64,000 bases of DNA from JAAYDI01 sp052034005 (GCA_052034005.1 JBPOJB010000002.1:1-64000), one strand, 5' to 3'. Counted from the stretch's first letter, positions 9,112 to 19,009 are shown. Notes: generated by a model from the sequence alone, not told the origin. Translations and numbers: made by a program.

Positions 9112-10464
9112 ATGTACAAGCGCATTCTGATCGCCAACCGTGGTGAAATCGCCCTCCGCGTCATCCGCGCCTGCCGTGAACTGGGCGTGGAAACGGTCGC
9201 CATCTACAGCGAAGCGGACCGCGGCAGCGCGTACTTGGACCTGGCCGACGAAGCGTACTGCGTCGGGCCGGCCAAGAGCATCCACAGTTACCTGAAGATC
9301 GACCAGGTGATCAGCGCCGCCGAAGTCGGGAACGTCGAGGCGATCCATCCAGGTTACGGGTTCCTGGCCGAGAACGCGCATTTCAACGAGGTCTGCCGGA
9401 GCTGCAACATCGATTTCATCGGCCCGACGCCCGACGCCATGAACCTGCTGGGCGACAAGAACCGCGCCCGGGCGCTGGCCCGCGAGGTGAAAGTGCCCGT
9501 GGTTCCCGGCAGCGAAGGGCTGGTCGAGGACGAAGCGGCCGCGATCCACGTCGCACACGAGATCGGGTTCCCGGTGCTGATCAAGGCCACGGCCGGCGGC
9601 GGCGGCAAGGGCATGCGCGTCGCCTCCAATGACCTGGCGCTCAAGACCGCGTTCTCCCAGGCGCGCGTCGAGGCTCAGGCGGCCTTCGGCAACGCCGGCG
9701 TGTATGTCGAGAAGTACATCGAACGGCCGCGCCACGTGGAAGTGCAGGTCATCGCCGACCACCACGGCAACATCGTCTACCTCTGGGAACGAGACTGCTC
9801 GACCCAGCGGCGCCACCAGAAACTGATCGAGGAGACTCCGGCGCCGAACCTGCCCGAGAAGGTCCGGCAGGACATGTGCGAATGCGCCGTGCGGCTCGTG
9901 AAACGCGCCAACTACACCAACGCCGGCACCATCGAGTTCATCGTCGACCAGAACAACAACTTCTACTTCATCGAAGTCAACGCCCGCATCCAGGTCGAAC
10001 ACCCGATCACTGAGATGGTCACGGGCATCGACCTGATCAAATCACAGATCCTGGTCGCCGCCGGCGAACCGCTGCCGTACAAGCAGAAAAACGTCAGGGT
10101 CCAAGGCTGTGCCATCGAATGCCGGATCAACGCCGAGAACCCGAAAGCCAACTTCCAGCCCAGCCCGGGCGTGATCCAGAAGCTGATCACGCCCGGCGGC
10201 CCGGGCGTGCGGTGGGACTCGCACGTCCACCAGGGCTACCAGGTGCCCCCCTTCTACGACTCGCTGATCGGCAAACTGATCGTCCACCAGCCGACGCGAG
10301 CCGAGGCGATCACCTGCATGCAGCGGGCCCTGGCCGAGCTGCGCGTCGAAGGGATCCATACCACCGTCCCGTTCCACACCAAAGTGATGGCCCACACCGA
10401 CTTCGTCGACGGCTGGGTCGATACCAGCTTCGTCGAACGTACGTTCTTCGGGCAGACCCGCTGA
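9112..10464 (+). CDS. accC: Biotin carboxylase subunit of acetyl-CoA carboxylase
   Basis: An ATP-grasp enzyme that carboxylates the biotin of AccB using bicarbonate. The 450-residue length is standard. The N-terminus MYKRILIANRGEIALRVIRACRELG is typical. The glycine-rich ATP loop KATAGGGGKGMRV and the active-site region FYFIEVNARIQVEHPITEMVTGIDL are intact, as is ECRINAENP near the C-terminus. It is directly behind accB and converges with hisB on the opposite strand. Confidence 0.97.
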   Translation: MYKRILIANRGEIALRVIRACRELGVETVAIYSEADRGSAYLDLADEAYCVGPAKSIHSYLKIDQVISAAEVGNVEAIHPGYGFLAENAHFNEVCRSCNIDFIGPTPDAMNLLGDKNRARALAREVKVPVVPGSEGLVEDEAAAIHVAHEIGFPVLIKATAGGGGKGMRVASNDLALKTAFSQARVEAQAAFGNAGVYVEKYIERPRHVEVQVIADHHGNIVYLWERDCSTQRRHQKLIEETPAPNLPEKVRQDMCECAVRLVKRANYTNAGTIEFIVDQNNNFYFIEVNARIQVEHPITEMVTGIDLIKSQILVAAGEPLPYKQKNVRVQGCAIECRINAENPKANFQPSPGVIQKLITPGGPGVRWDSHVHQGYQVPPFYDSLIGKLIVHQPTRAEAITCMQRALAELRVEGIHTTVPFHTKVMAHTDFVDGWVDTSFVERTFFGQTR

Positions 10465-10526
10465 GCCGCCGACGGGCGGCCGGCCGGGCTCGCTCGGCGT
10501 GACCGGCCGGAAGCCGATCCTGTGCG

Positions 10527-11114
10527 TCACAGCGTTCCCTTCGTGCTGGGCACGCCCTCGATCCGCGCGTCACGCTCCACCGCCATGCGCAGCGCCCGGG
10601 CCGCCGCCTTGAAAATCGCCTCGGCGATGTGGTGGCTGTTGCGTCCGTGGTGGAGCACGACATGGAGATTGCACAGCGCGTGCGCCGCCACGGCGTGCCA
10701 GAAGTCTTCCACCAACTGGCTGTCGAACTCGCCGATCTTCTCGGTCGGCATGTCCGCATCGAAGACCAGGTAGCTGCGGCCGCTCAAGTCCATGGCAACC
10801 GTCACGAGCGTCTCCTCCATGGGCAAGGTGAAGTGCCCGTACCGCTGGATGCCCCGTTTGTCGCCCAGCGCCGCGCGCAGCGCCTGCCCGAGACAGATGC
10901 CCACATCCTCCACCGTGTGGTGCTGGTCGACCTGCAGGTCCCCCGCGGCCGTGACCTCGAGCGAGAAAGCGCCGTGCCGCGCAAACAACTCGAGCATGTG
11001 GTCCAGGAACCCCACGCCGGTCCGGATCTGAACCGGCGCTGTCTCGTCCAGCCGCAGCGCCACCTGGATCTGAGTCTCGGCCGTCCGACGCTCAATGCTT
11101 GCCTGGCGTGCCAT
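10527..11114 (-). CDS. hisB: Imidazoleglycerol-phosphate dehydratase
   Basis: It removes water from imidazoleglycerol phosphate to give imidazoleacetol phosphate in histidine synthesis. ATG 11114 gives 195 residues, the size of a stand-alone dehydratase without the fused phosphatase of enterobacterial HisB. Metal-binding His/Glu clusters are visible in GVGFLDHMLELFARHG, DQHHTVEDVGICLG and HGRNSHHIAEAIFKA. The start lies inside the end of hisC (23-bp overlap), so the two are probably translationally coupled. It is the last gene of hisD-hisC-hisB. Confidence 0.95.
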   Translation of the reverse strand: MARQASIERRTAETQIQVALRLDETAPVQIRTGVGFLDHMLELFARHGAFSLEVTAAGDLQVDQHHTVEDVGICLGQALRAALGDKRGIQRYGHFTLPMEETLVTVAMDLSGRSYLVFDADMPTEKIGEFDSQLVEDFWHAVAAHALCNLHVVLHHGRNSHHIAEAIFKAAARALRMAVERDARIEGVPSTKGTL

Positions 11115-12165
11115 CGTTGAGTATCGCCTCAAGTAAAGCCACACACGCGTCGACCTGCTCGTCCGTGCCGACGCTGATCCGCAACCCCTCGCCCCATTCA
11201 GGATAGTTCATGTATCGGACCAGCACATGGTTCGCTTTGAGCTGCTGATAGACCGGTTGTAACGATCGTTCCGGATCTGTGCACCAGAGGAAGTTGGCGT
11301 GGGACGCCGCGACCGAGAATCCCAGCCCCTGCAGCAATGGCACCATCCGTTGCCGGGTGGCCCGGATGCGGCTGCGGTTCTCGGCCAGCCACGCCTGGTC
11401 GCCGATGGCCGCGGTGGCCCCGGCGATGGCCAACGCACTGCAGTTGTACGAGTCCTTGACCTTGATCAACTCGGCGATCAGCTGCGGTTGCGCCACCAGG
11501 TACCCGAACCGCAGTCCGGCCAGCGCGTACGACTTGCTCAAGCTGCGGGACACCATGATCTTCGGGTTCTGCTCGACCAGCGCCAGGCAGTCGGTGTCCG
11601 CGAAGTCGACGTAGGCCTCGTCCACCAGCAGCGGGCAGGGCAGGCGGTCCGCCAGATGCAGGACCTGTGCAGGCGGGATCACGGTCCCCGACGGGCTGTT
11701 CGGGTTCGGCAGGAACACCAGTTTCAGGCGCGGCGCGGCACGGGCGAAATCCGGCGGCAGGCTCCAGTCGTCGGCGAAATGCACCTGTTCGAACTGGGCG
11801 CCCTGGATCTCCGCCAACGTCCGGTACAGGATGTAGCTGGGGTAGGGCAGGCGCAGCAGGTCGCCCTGCCCGACCAGCGCCCGGGTGACGATCGTCAGGA
11901 TGTCGTCGCTGCCGTTGCCGCACAAGATCCATTCGGGCGGCACGCCCAGCAGGTCCGCCGCGCGGATGCGGAACGCCGTGCACAGCGGGTCCGGGTAGCG
12001 GCTCAGTCCCCGCTGGGCGGCCTCGACGATCGACCGCGCCACGGCGGGCGACGGCGGGTAGGGGTTCTCATTGGTGTTGAGCTTGATGTACTTGCCCGGC
12101 GGCGGTTGTTCGCCGGGTACGTAGCCGTACATGGCCGCAATGTCCGGTCGTACGAAGTCCGTCAT
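11092..12165 (-). CDS. hisC: Histidinol-phosphate aminotransferase
   Basis: A PLP-dependent class I/II aminotransferase that converts imidazoleacetol phosphate to histidinol phosphate. ATG 12165 gives 357 residues starting MTDFVRPDIAAMYGYVPGEQ; a TTG nine codons upstream is less likely. Family marks are KLNTNENPYPPSP, CGNGSDDILTI, LPNPNSPSGT and the PLP-lysine region VSRSLSKSYALAGLRFGYL. It begins 39 bp after hisD and overlaps hisB. Confidence 0.95.
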   Translation of the reverse strand: MTDFVRPDIAAMYGYVPGEQPPPGKYIKLNTNENPYPPSPAVARSIVEAAQRGLSRYPDPLCTAFRIRAADLLGVPPEWILCGNGSDDILTIVTRALVGQGDLLRLPYPSYILYRTLAEIQGAQFEQVHFADDWSLPPDFARAAPRLKLVFLPNPNSPSGTVIPPAQVLHLADRLPCPLLVDEAYVDFADTDCLALVEQNPKIMVSRSLSKSYALAGLRFGYLVAQPQLIAELIKVKDSYNCSALAIAGATAAIGDQAWLAENRSRIRATRQRMVPLLQGLGFSVAASHANFLWCTDPERSLQPVYQQLKANHVLVRYMNYPEWGEGLRISVGTDEQVDACVALLEAILNDGTPGKH

Positions 12166-12204
12166 GGTTGAATCGCCCCCAGTGAGTGACAACAGATGGG
12201 TCGC

Positions 12205-13560
12205 CTACTGCTCGAGCCGCACGTCCACGCTGGCGCGGTGCGCCGTGAGTCCTTCCTTGTCGGCCAGGATGCGCAGGTCGTCCGCCACCGCCTGCAGGCC
12301 GGCCTGGGTGTAGTGGATCAGGCTGCTGCTCCGCAAGAAATCGTTGGCGGTCAAGCCGGCAGCCCAGCGCGCTGTGCCGCTGGTCGGCAACACGTGCGAC
12401 GGCCCGGCCACGTAGTCTCCGACCGCCACCGGGCTGAACTGCCCGAGGAACGTCGCCCCCGCGCTGCGCACCTGCCGCGCGAGGTCCGCCGCGTCGTCCG
12501 TGGCGATGTGCAGATGCTCCGGGGCAATCGCATCGGCCAGCGCGCAGGCCTCCGCCGCGTCGCGCACGATGATCAGCGCGCCGGACTGCTCCAGGCTCTG
12601 GCGCGCCAGACCGCCGCGCGACAACCGCCCCAACTGGTCCTCCAGCGCCCGCAGCGTCGCCGGTAATACGTCGGGGCACCAAGTGATCAGGATCGCCGCG
12701 CCCGGTGAATGCTCCGCCTGGGCCAGCAGGTCGGCGGCCGTGAACCGCGGATCGGTCGAGTCGTCCGCAATGACCACCACCTCGCTCGGCCCCGCGATCG
12801 CGTCGATATCGACATGACCGAAAACATGGCGTTTGGCCAACGCCACGAACAGGTTCCCGGGACCCACGATCTTGTCCACGGCCGGCAGCGACTCCACGCC
12901 GTAAGCCAAGGCCGCCACGGCCTGCGCGCCGCCCACCCGGTAGACTTCCGTAACACCCAGCTCCCGACAGGTGGCCAGCACGTCCGGATTGTCCGCGCCG
13001 AACGCCGTGGGCGGCGCCACCACCGCCAACTGCTCGACCTGGGCCGCCTGGGCCGGCACCACGGTCATCAACAAGGTGGACGGGTAGGCCGCCGCGCCCC
13101 CCGGAACGCAGATCCCGACGCGGCGCAGCGGCTCATAGCGCTGCTCCAGGTAGACCCCCTGCGGCCGGTCGATCCGCACGTCCCGATGCAGAATGGCGCG
13201 TTGGAACTCCAGAATGCTCTCGCGGACCCGCCGCACCGCGGCCAACAGCGCCGGATCCGCCTGCCGGTGCGCCGCCTCCAACGCCGCCGCCGGAACCCGC
13301 AACGTCTCGGCCGACACCGTCACGCCGTCCAACTCGCGCGTGTAGCGCAGCACCGCGGGCAGCCCCTGCGCCCGTACGTCGGCACAGATGGTCGCCACCA
13401 CCTGGTCCGGCGTGAGCGGCGTGCCAAAGACCTCCAGCGTCTTCGCCCGCCCGCGTTCGCTCACCAGGTTCCCCTCCAGGCTGAGCCGCGCGCGGAGCTG
13501 CCCGATCGCGGCGGCCACGTCGTCGCGGCGTGTGTCAATCTGGGTCAGGCCAAGCGTCAT
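12205..13560 (-). CDS. hisD: Histidinol dehydrogenase
   Basis: A zinc- and NAD-dependent enzyme that oxidises L-histidinol to histidine, the last two steps of the pathway. The length of 451 residues is normal. Recognisable strings include LRRVGICVPGGAAAYPSTLLM, VDKIVGPGNLFVALAKRHVFG, IDAIAGPSEVVVIAD, LLAQAEHSPGAAILIT and the C-terminal AGPSHVLPTSGTARWAAGLT. It is the first gene of the minus-strand his group; the 211-bp gap to the divergent threonine aldolase gene probably holds both promoters. Confidence 0.96.
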   Translation of the reverse strand: MTLGLTQIDTRRDDVAAAIGQLRARLSLEGNLVSERGRAKTLEVFGTPLTPDQVVATICADVRAQGLPAVLRYTRELDGVTVSAETLRVPAAALEAAHRQADPALLAAVRRVRESILEFQRAILHRDVRIDRPQGVYLEQRYEPLRRVGICVPGGAAAYPSTLLMTVVPAQAAQVEQLAVVAPPTAFGADNPDVLATCRELGVTEVYRVGGAQAVAALAYGVESLPAVDKIVGPGNLFVALAKRHVFGHVDIDAIAGPSEVVVIADDSTDPRFTAADLLAQAEHSPGAAILITWCPDVLPATLRALEDQLGRLSRGGLARQSLEQSGALIIVRDAAEACALADAIAPEHLHIATDDAADLARQVRSAGATFLGQFSPVAVGDYVAGPSHVLPTSGTARWAAGLTANDFLRSSSLIHYTQAGLQAVADDLRILADKEGLTAHRASVDVRLEQ

Positions 13561-13771
13561 GAATCAGTCACTCGCCGTCACGAACGGTCCGGGGACGCCC
13601 GCCGGGCAACGCCGCCGGCTCGGCGGACCATGGCAGGCCGTCGCCGCCAGAGTCGGAACGGCATCCAGTCTACTCTACGGCCCGGGAAGGGCGAACCCCT
13701 GGCTGCAATAGTCGACCATACCTGTTATACAGACCGGCATGAACGAAGTCCGATGCGCGTGAAGGTCAGCC

Positions 13772-14845
13772 ATGATTGATCTGCGAAGCGATACGGTCAC
13801 GAAGCCAACGCCGGCCATGCGCGCCGCCATGGCGGCGGCCGAAGTGGGTGACGACGTGATCGACGTCGACCCGACGGTCGACCGGCTCCAGCGCATGACG
13901 GCGGAGCTGTTGGGCAAAGAGGCGGCGATCTTCATGCCGTCCGGGACGATGACCAACCAGGTCGCGGTCCGGGTACACTGCAAGCCGGGCGACGAGCTGT
14001 TGTGCGAGGCGGAGTGCCACATATTTCACTACGAGCAGGGCGGGTTCGCGCAGCTGAGTGGCATCGTGGCGCGAACGCTGCAGGGCGAGCATGGCGTGCT
14101 GCGCGCGGACCAGTTCGCGGGCCAGATTCGTCCGGACGACGAGCACCTCGTGCGCACCCGCCTGGTCTGTCTCGAGAACACGCACAACCGGGGCGCCGGG
14201 CGTGTGCAGCCGTACGACGAGGTCGCCGCGATCTGCCGCTGGGCACACGAGCACGGGCTCCGCACGCATCTGGACGGCGCCCGGCTGTTCAATGCGGTGG
14301 TGGCCAGCGGGATCGCGGCCCACGAATGGGCCCGGCACTTCGACACGATCAGCGTGTGCTACAGCAAAGGGCTGGGCGCGCCCGTCGGTTCGGCGCTGGT
14401 GGGTGACCGCGAACTGATCGCCGAAGCGCGAAGGCACCGCAAGCTGTTCGGCGGCGGCATGCGCCAGGCGGGGATCATTGCGGCCGGCGCACTGCACGGA
14501 CTACAATACCACCGCGATCGATTGGCGGAAGATCACGAACACGCTCGGCTCATCGCCCAGGCGGTCCGCGAAGCGCCCGGCCTGTCGCTCGTGCCGGACG
14601 TCGTGGACAGCAACATGGTCATATTTCAGGTGGATCCGGCCCTGGGCCGGGCCGGGCAGTTCACCGCGGCGCTCAAGGCACACGGCGTCTGGATGTTGGC
14701 GATCAGCCCCACCCGGGTACGGGCAGTGACGCACCTGGATGTCCATCGCCAGGAGGCGCTGGCAGCGGCCCAGACTATCCTGCGCGTGGCACGCGGCCTG
14801 ACCAACGGGACAATCAGGACAGACAGCGATGAACCCGCCCATTGA
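13772..14845 (+). CDS. ltaE: Low-specificity L-threonine aldolase
   Basis: A PLP enzyme that splits threonine or allo-threonine to glycine and acetaldehyde. It has 357 residues. The family N-terminus MIDLRSDTVTKPTPAMRAAM is present. FMPSGTMTNQVAV binds the cofactor phosphate, THLDGARLFNA carries the Asp that contacts the PLP ring nitrogen, and SVCYSKGLGAPVGS holds the Schiff-base lysine at residue 199. AAGG lies eight bases before the ATG. It is divergent from hisD and followed by galactokinase after a short gap. Confidence 0.93.
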   Translation: MIDLRSDTVTKPTPAMRAAMAAAEVGDDVIDVDPTVDRLQRMTAELLGKEAAIFMPSGTMTNQVAVRVHCKPGDELLCEAECHIFHYEQGGFAQLSGIVARTLQGEHGVLRADQFAGQIRPDDEHLVRTRLVCLENTHNRGAGRVQPYDEVAAICRWAHEHGLRTHLDGARLFNAVVASGIAAHEWARHFDTISVCYSKGLGAPVGSALVGDRELIAEARRHRKLFGGGMRQAGIIAAGALHGLQYHRDRLAEDHEHARLIAQAVREAPGLSLVPDVVDSNMVIFQVDPALGRAGQFTAALKAHGVWMLAISPTRVRAVTHLDVHRQEALAAAQTILRVARGLTNGTIRTDSDEPAH

Positions 14846-14921
14846 CTGACCGGACCTGATCCGAGCGCGTCACGCGTGCACGATGACACCACGCGGCGCG
14901 GACATGAAGGGAGTACGGCGA

Positions 14922-16127
14922 GTGATTGAAACCAACAGAAGCGTTCCGCAGTTGGCGGAGGAAGTCCGCACCGAGTATCGCCGGCGTTTCGGACGCGATC
15001 CAGCCTGGATCGCCGTCGCACCCGGGCGTGTCAACCTGATCGGAGAACACACCGACTACAACGACGGCTTCGTGCTGCCGATGGCCATCCAACGATACGT
15101 CGTGCTGGCGGGCGACCGGGCGCAATCGCCGACCGGCTCCGACCGCGCGCCCGGGTATACCCTGTGCAGCATCACGTCCGGCAAGACCCAGTCGTGGTCC
15201 GCCTCGGACGGGCCACCCGACGGCAAAGGTCACTGGACCAGCTACGTGTGGGGCGTGTTGGACTTGTGTCGGCAACGGGGGTTCGAAACAGGTCCGCTGG
15301 ACATCGTCATCCATTCGACGGTGCCGGTCGGTGGCGGGCTTTCCAGCAGCGCCGCTCTGGAAGTGGCCACCGCCACGTTGGTCGAAGCGGTGACCGGGCG
15401 GCAGTTCGATCCGGTGGAAAAGGCGCTGTTGTGCCAGGCGGCGGAGCACGAGTATGCGGGCGTGCCCTGCGGCATCATGGACCAGTTCAGTTCCGTGCTG
15501 GGGCGCGCCGACCGGCTGATCCTGCTCGATTGCCGCTCCAGACAGGTCGAACTGGTGCCGCTGGAAGACGATCAGGTGAGCGTGCTGATCACCAATACGA
15601 ACGTCAAGCACGCGCTGACCGGCGGCGAATATGCCCAGCGGCGCGGCCAGTGCGAGGCTGCAGCCAAGTTCCTGGGCGTGCCCAGCCTGCGCGACAGCAC
15701 GTCCGCCCAGGTGGAAGCACACCAGGACGCGCTCGAACCGGCACTGTTCCAACGTGCCCGGCATGTGGTGAGCGAGATCGAGCGGACGACCCAGGCCGCC
15801 GACGCCATCCGCCGTGCCGATTGGCCGGCGGTCGGACAACTGATGTATGCCAGCCATCAGTCGCTCAAGCACGACTACGAGGTGAGCTGCGATGAACTCG
15901 ACCTGCTCGTGGACCTGGCCCAGCAGATCGGAGTGCCGGGCGGCGTGTTCGGGTCCCGCATGACGGGCGCCGGCTTCGGCGGCTGTACCGTCAGCCTGGT
16001 CCGCACGGAGATGGTTGAATCGATCACACAGAAAATGTCGGCCGACTATTTCGCGAAGACCCGGATTCGCCCGACGATGTTCCTCTCGCGCCCGGCCGAA
16101 GGCGCCGGCGTGTTTCGACAAGAGTGA
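14922..16127 (+). CDS. galK: Galactokinase (GHMP family)
   Basis: It phosphorylates galactose at C1 in the Leloir pathway. The galactokinase signature APGRVNLIGEHTDYNDGFVL and the GHMP ATP motif PVGGGLSSSAALEVA are intact, with a C-terminal motif in SRMTGAGFGGCTVSLV. The start is chosen at GTG 14922 because AAGGGAG lies eight bases upstream and the distance to the sugar-binding motif (about 33 residues) is close to other galactokinases. The ATG at 14883 would add 13 residues. No other Leloir genes are seen nearby. Confidence 0.9.
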   Translation: MIETNRSVPQLAEEVRTEYRRRFGRDPAWIAVAPGRVNLIGEHTDYNDGFVLPMAIQRYVVLAGDRAQSPTGSDRAPGYTLCSITSGKTQSWSASDGPPDGKGHWTSYVWGVLDLCRQRGFETGPLDIVIHSTVPVGGGLSSSAALEVATATLVEAVTGRQFDPVEKALLCQAAEHEYAGVPCGIMDQFSSVLGRADRLILLDCRSRQVELVPLEDDQVSVLITNTNVKHALTGGEYAQRRGQCEAAAKFLGVPSLRDSTSAQVEAHQDALEPALFQRARHVVSEIERTTQAADAIRRADWPAVGQLMYASHQSLKHDYEVSCDELDLLVDLAQQIGVPGGVFGSRMTGAGFGGCTVSLVRTEMVESITQKMSADYFAKTRIRPTMFLSRPAEGAGVFRQE

Positions 16128-16235
16128 TTCAAGTGCTACAATTGGCTAGCGTGGCCCAGTTGTCCCTGCGGACAGCCTGGCCTGGTGGCGTAGGGATCAC
16201 TCTCCGGCCCGTCCTTGCCGTGCGGAACCCTTTCC

Positions 16236-18278
16236 GTGGAACCGTATTCCATTCTCTGCACAACTTGCCAGGCCCGCCTGCGGGTGCGCGATCCTTCGGC
16301 CATCGGACAAATCCTCGCGTGCCCCAAGTGCGGCAGCATGGTGATGATCCAGGGCCCTCACGGAGAGACCGTCGCGCCGGAACCGCCCGGCACCGCGCCG
16401 CCGGCGCCCCAGACGCCCGATGCAGCCGCCCTGCCAGACGCGCAACCCGCCCCACCCCCGCAACCGGTCGCACCGGGCGACGAGTCCGGCCCATCGGCCA
16501 AGGCCCGGCCGCCCCGGACGTTCAAGTTCCGAGAGGATTTCGTACCGACCACCGAATCGGCTGCGGCCAGGCCGGCCGCTGAACCCCGCATCCCAGCCCC
16601 ACCCAGAACCTCCGGACGGACTGCGTCGGCGCCCGCACCCATCGCGGACCAGGCGCCGCCGATGGACGCCGCCACAGCCGCGCGGCCCCACGTCCAACAA
16701 TGGCTGACCCTCGGCGCGGCCGCTCTGGCAGGAGTCGTTCTGGCCGTCCTGTTGGTGGCCTTCCTCGTGTCGCGATCCGCTACGCCTGAGCCTCCCGTGG
16801 CGCAAGCACCAGCTGCCAACGTTGATGACCCTCCACCAGACGACCGTGCGCCCGACCAGCCGGATACCGCCGAAATGCCGCCCCGTGCCGACGAGCCGAT
16901 ACCCCAGCCGATGCCGGACGCCGCGTCGACGGTTGATGAATCGGAGGTGGCCACGGATCTGCAGGAGGACACCGCGCCGATACCGCCTGACACCAAGCCT
17001 GACCCCGCGGTCGACCAGGCCGCAGCGTCCGAACCCGCGGCGCCGACGGAGGGTGCCGAGAGCGGCGTACCATCCCCGGTCGTGCCGGCCGAACAGGCGG
17101 CCACGGATCACGCCGCCGCCGCCACGGCCGCCGAGGTCGCGAAGGAGCCGGTCGAGCCGGCGGGCATCCCACCCGATGCGCTGGCCGCACCCGGTTGGAG
17201 CGTGGTGATTCCCGCCCTGTCGTTCCACGACAAGCCCTTGATCTCCTTCGCGGACTTCGTTGCCGACTTCGCGCACGTGCCGGTGTCGCTCGACGTCGAT
17301 GCAATGCTCGTCGCGCAGATCTCCCTCGGTACGACGTTGGACCTCGATGGGCGGCAAGTGACCATGGACGAGGTCCTGCAGGCGGCGCTCGAACCCGTGG
17401 GACTGAAACATGTCATCACCGGCCAACAGGTCGTGATCACACCCCAACGCGACGTGAACGAGGACGTACGACATGCCGCGTATGATGTCTCGGACCTCGC
17501 CGAGGGCGACGAACAGACCCAAGCGCTGGCCAGGCTGGTCGTCACGCTGGTCGCGCCGGACAGCTGGGCGGATCGCGGTGGCGGCGGGACCCTGACCGTC
17601 ACCGATCAGGCATTCGACATTGACCAGACGGAGGCCGGGCACTTCCACGTCGCCCGCTTCCTGGATCGACTGCGGTCCGCGCGCGGGCTCCTGGCACGCA
17701 GCGGATTGCCCGATGATTTGCGGCGCCTCTCGCCGGCCTTCGTGCGGGCGCGCGCTGATCTTGCCACGCCCATCTCGGCCAATTTCTCCACGCCGACGGA
17801 GGTGGCGCGCATCGTCCGGTACCTGGGCACGGAAACCCACCTGAGCCTGATCGTCGATTGGCCTGCCACCGCCCAAGCCAACTGGTTGCCCACGACAGAG
17901 TCCAGGCTCTCCGCCGAGGATCTGCCGTTGTCCAAAGTGCTCGACAACTGGCTCGACCCCCTGCAACTCGGCTATCGGGTCGTGGACAGCCGGACACTCC
18001 AGATCACCAGCGCCGCCGAACTCGAACGCCACCCCGAGGTCGAGATCTATCCGCTCAAAGGCGATACGGACGAGCACCTTGCGCAGATCGCCGAGGATCT
18101 CAAGGTGCATCTGGGACCCGCGCAGTTCTCGGACGCCGGTGGCAGGGGCGAGATCGTGTTTGACCCCGTGAGCCGCGCGCTGCTCGTGCGATTGCCGCAG
18201 CCGCAACAGCGGAAAGTGGCGGAGTGGCTCACGACCGCCGATAAGCTGCGAGTCATGGCACAAGCGGATATGCCGTGA
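16236..18278 (+). CDS. Zinc-ribbon, single-pass membrane protein with STN-like region
   Basis: A protein of about 680 residues with three parts. An N-terminal zinc ribbon (CTTC at 8-11, CPKC at 30-33) is followed by an Ala/Pro-rich linker. One membrane helix lies near residues 155-178 (WLTLGAAALAGVVLAVLLVAFLV), followed by a second long acidic Pro/Ala linker. The C-terminal half contains SFHDKPLISFADFVADFAHVPVSLDVDAM and later MDEVLQAALEPVGLKHVI and VVIT, a pattern like secretin/TonB short N-terminal (STN) domains. A second similar unit appears around LPLSKVLDNWLDPLQLGYRVVDSRTLQIT. The start is uncertain (TTG 16215 or GTG 16236); GTG gives the usual MEPYSILC zinc-ribbon opening. Substrate and function are unknown. 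Confidence 0.7.
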   Translation: MEPYSILCTTCQARLRVRDPSAIGQILACPKCGSMVMIQGPHGETVAPEPPGTAPPAPQTPDAAALPDAQPAPPPQPVAPGDESGPSAKARPPRTFKFREDFVPTTESAAARPAAEPRIPAPPRTSGRTASAPAPIADQAPPMDAATAARPHVQQWLTLGAAALAGVVLAVLLVAFLVSRSATPEPPVAQAPAANVDDPPPDDRAPDQPDTAEMPPRADEPIPQPMPDAASTVDESEVATDLQEDTAPIPPDTKPDPAVDQAAASEPAAPTEGAESGVPSPVVPAEQAATDHAAAATAAEVAKEPVEPAGIPPDALAAPGWSVVIPALSFHDKPLISFADFVADFAHVPVSLDVDAMLVAQISLGTTLDLDGRQVTMDEVLQAALEPVGLKHVITGQQVVITPQRDVNEDVRHAAYDVSDLAEGDEQTQALARLVVTLVAPDSWADRGGGGTLTVTDQAFDIDQTEAGHFHVARFLDRLRSARGLLARSGLPDDLRRLSPAFVRARADLATPISANFSTPTEVARIVRYLGTETHLSLIVDWPATAQANWLPTTESRLSAEDLPLSKVLDNWLDPLQLGYRVVDSRTLQITSAAELERHPEVEIYPLKGDTDEHLAQIAEDLKVHLGPAQFSDAGGRGEIVFDPVSRALLVRLPQPQQRKVAEWLTTADKLRVMAQADMP

Positions 18279-18358
18279 GCCCGACCAGGGCTCGGCAAGC
18301 CGGCCACGCACCTCCAGAGACTGTCCTGACCCACGGGCGCGGCGCGACAAGGCGCCGG

Positions 18359-18946
18359 TCAACTCAACGCCGCGCCCCAGGCGAACAAGGCCACGCCGAT
18401 CAGCAAGCCGACCGCCAGCAACGCGGCGGCGGGCCAGGTCATCCGGGGCCGGTACGGCGGACTGCTCCGCGCATATTGGAAGGCCAGGATGTGCAGCGCG
18501 ATCCACAGGTCCACCGTGACGACGGCTCGCAGGAGCGAGTATTCGGCGACTGTTTCGGCGAGGCGTGTGAAATCGACTTTGGCCCCCGAACCGAACATCA
18601 TCCAGGCCACCGCGCCGTAGTGGAGGCACAGGATGACAAAAAAGGCCCGCATGGCGCGGCCTCGGGACCGCTCTAGTGCCAGCAGGCCGCCATAGATGCC
18701 GTATAAGGCGAGCATGCCGGCTATCAGGAAGAACACCTCGCTGAACATCGCGCCGGACTTCGCCGGCGGAAGTGCGTAGATAACCCATATGGGCCCGAAG
18801 AACACGTAGAACGCAATGCTGGATCCATAGCCGGCCGCCGCCAGGTCAAAACACAGAGAGAAGGAGGGGAGCGCGAGCAGGACACCGGCACAGCAGGCGA
18901 TGGCGATTCGGCGCGCGAGCATCCGGCGGTCGTGATTCGTAATCAT
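18359..18946 (-). CDS. Six-helix membrane protein of unknown function
   Basis: A 195-residue protein with about six hydrophobic helices (roughly 13-33, 41-59, 66-91, 100-118, 135-156 and 169-194) and no recognised family signature. It begins 63 bp after the stop of the giant RHS gene on the same strand, so it may be co-transcribed with it. Small membrane proteins directly behind RHS toxins are sometimes immunity proteins. That role here is inference from position only; a general membrane protein is equally possible. Confidence 0.65.
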   Translation of the reverse strand: MITNHDRRMLARRIAIACCAGVLLALPSFSLCFDLAAAGYGSSIAFYVFFGPIWVIYALPPAKSGAMFSEVFFLIAGMLALYGIYGGLLALERSRGRAMRAFFVILCLHYGAVAWMMFGSGAKVDFTRLAETVAEYSLLRAVVTVDLWIALHILAFQYARSSPPYRPRMTWPAAALLAVGLLIGVALFAWGAALS

Positions 18947-19009
18947 GTGCTCCTATCCTCCTGTCGGCGCGGCCGGCGTTCCGGTGCGCCGAACCGTGTT
19001 GGGGTGCTG

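Noticed and set aside
7255..10002. Minus-strand open frame of 915 codons over the M24 peptidase, accB and accC
   Set aside because: Antisense shadow of three clear genes.
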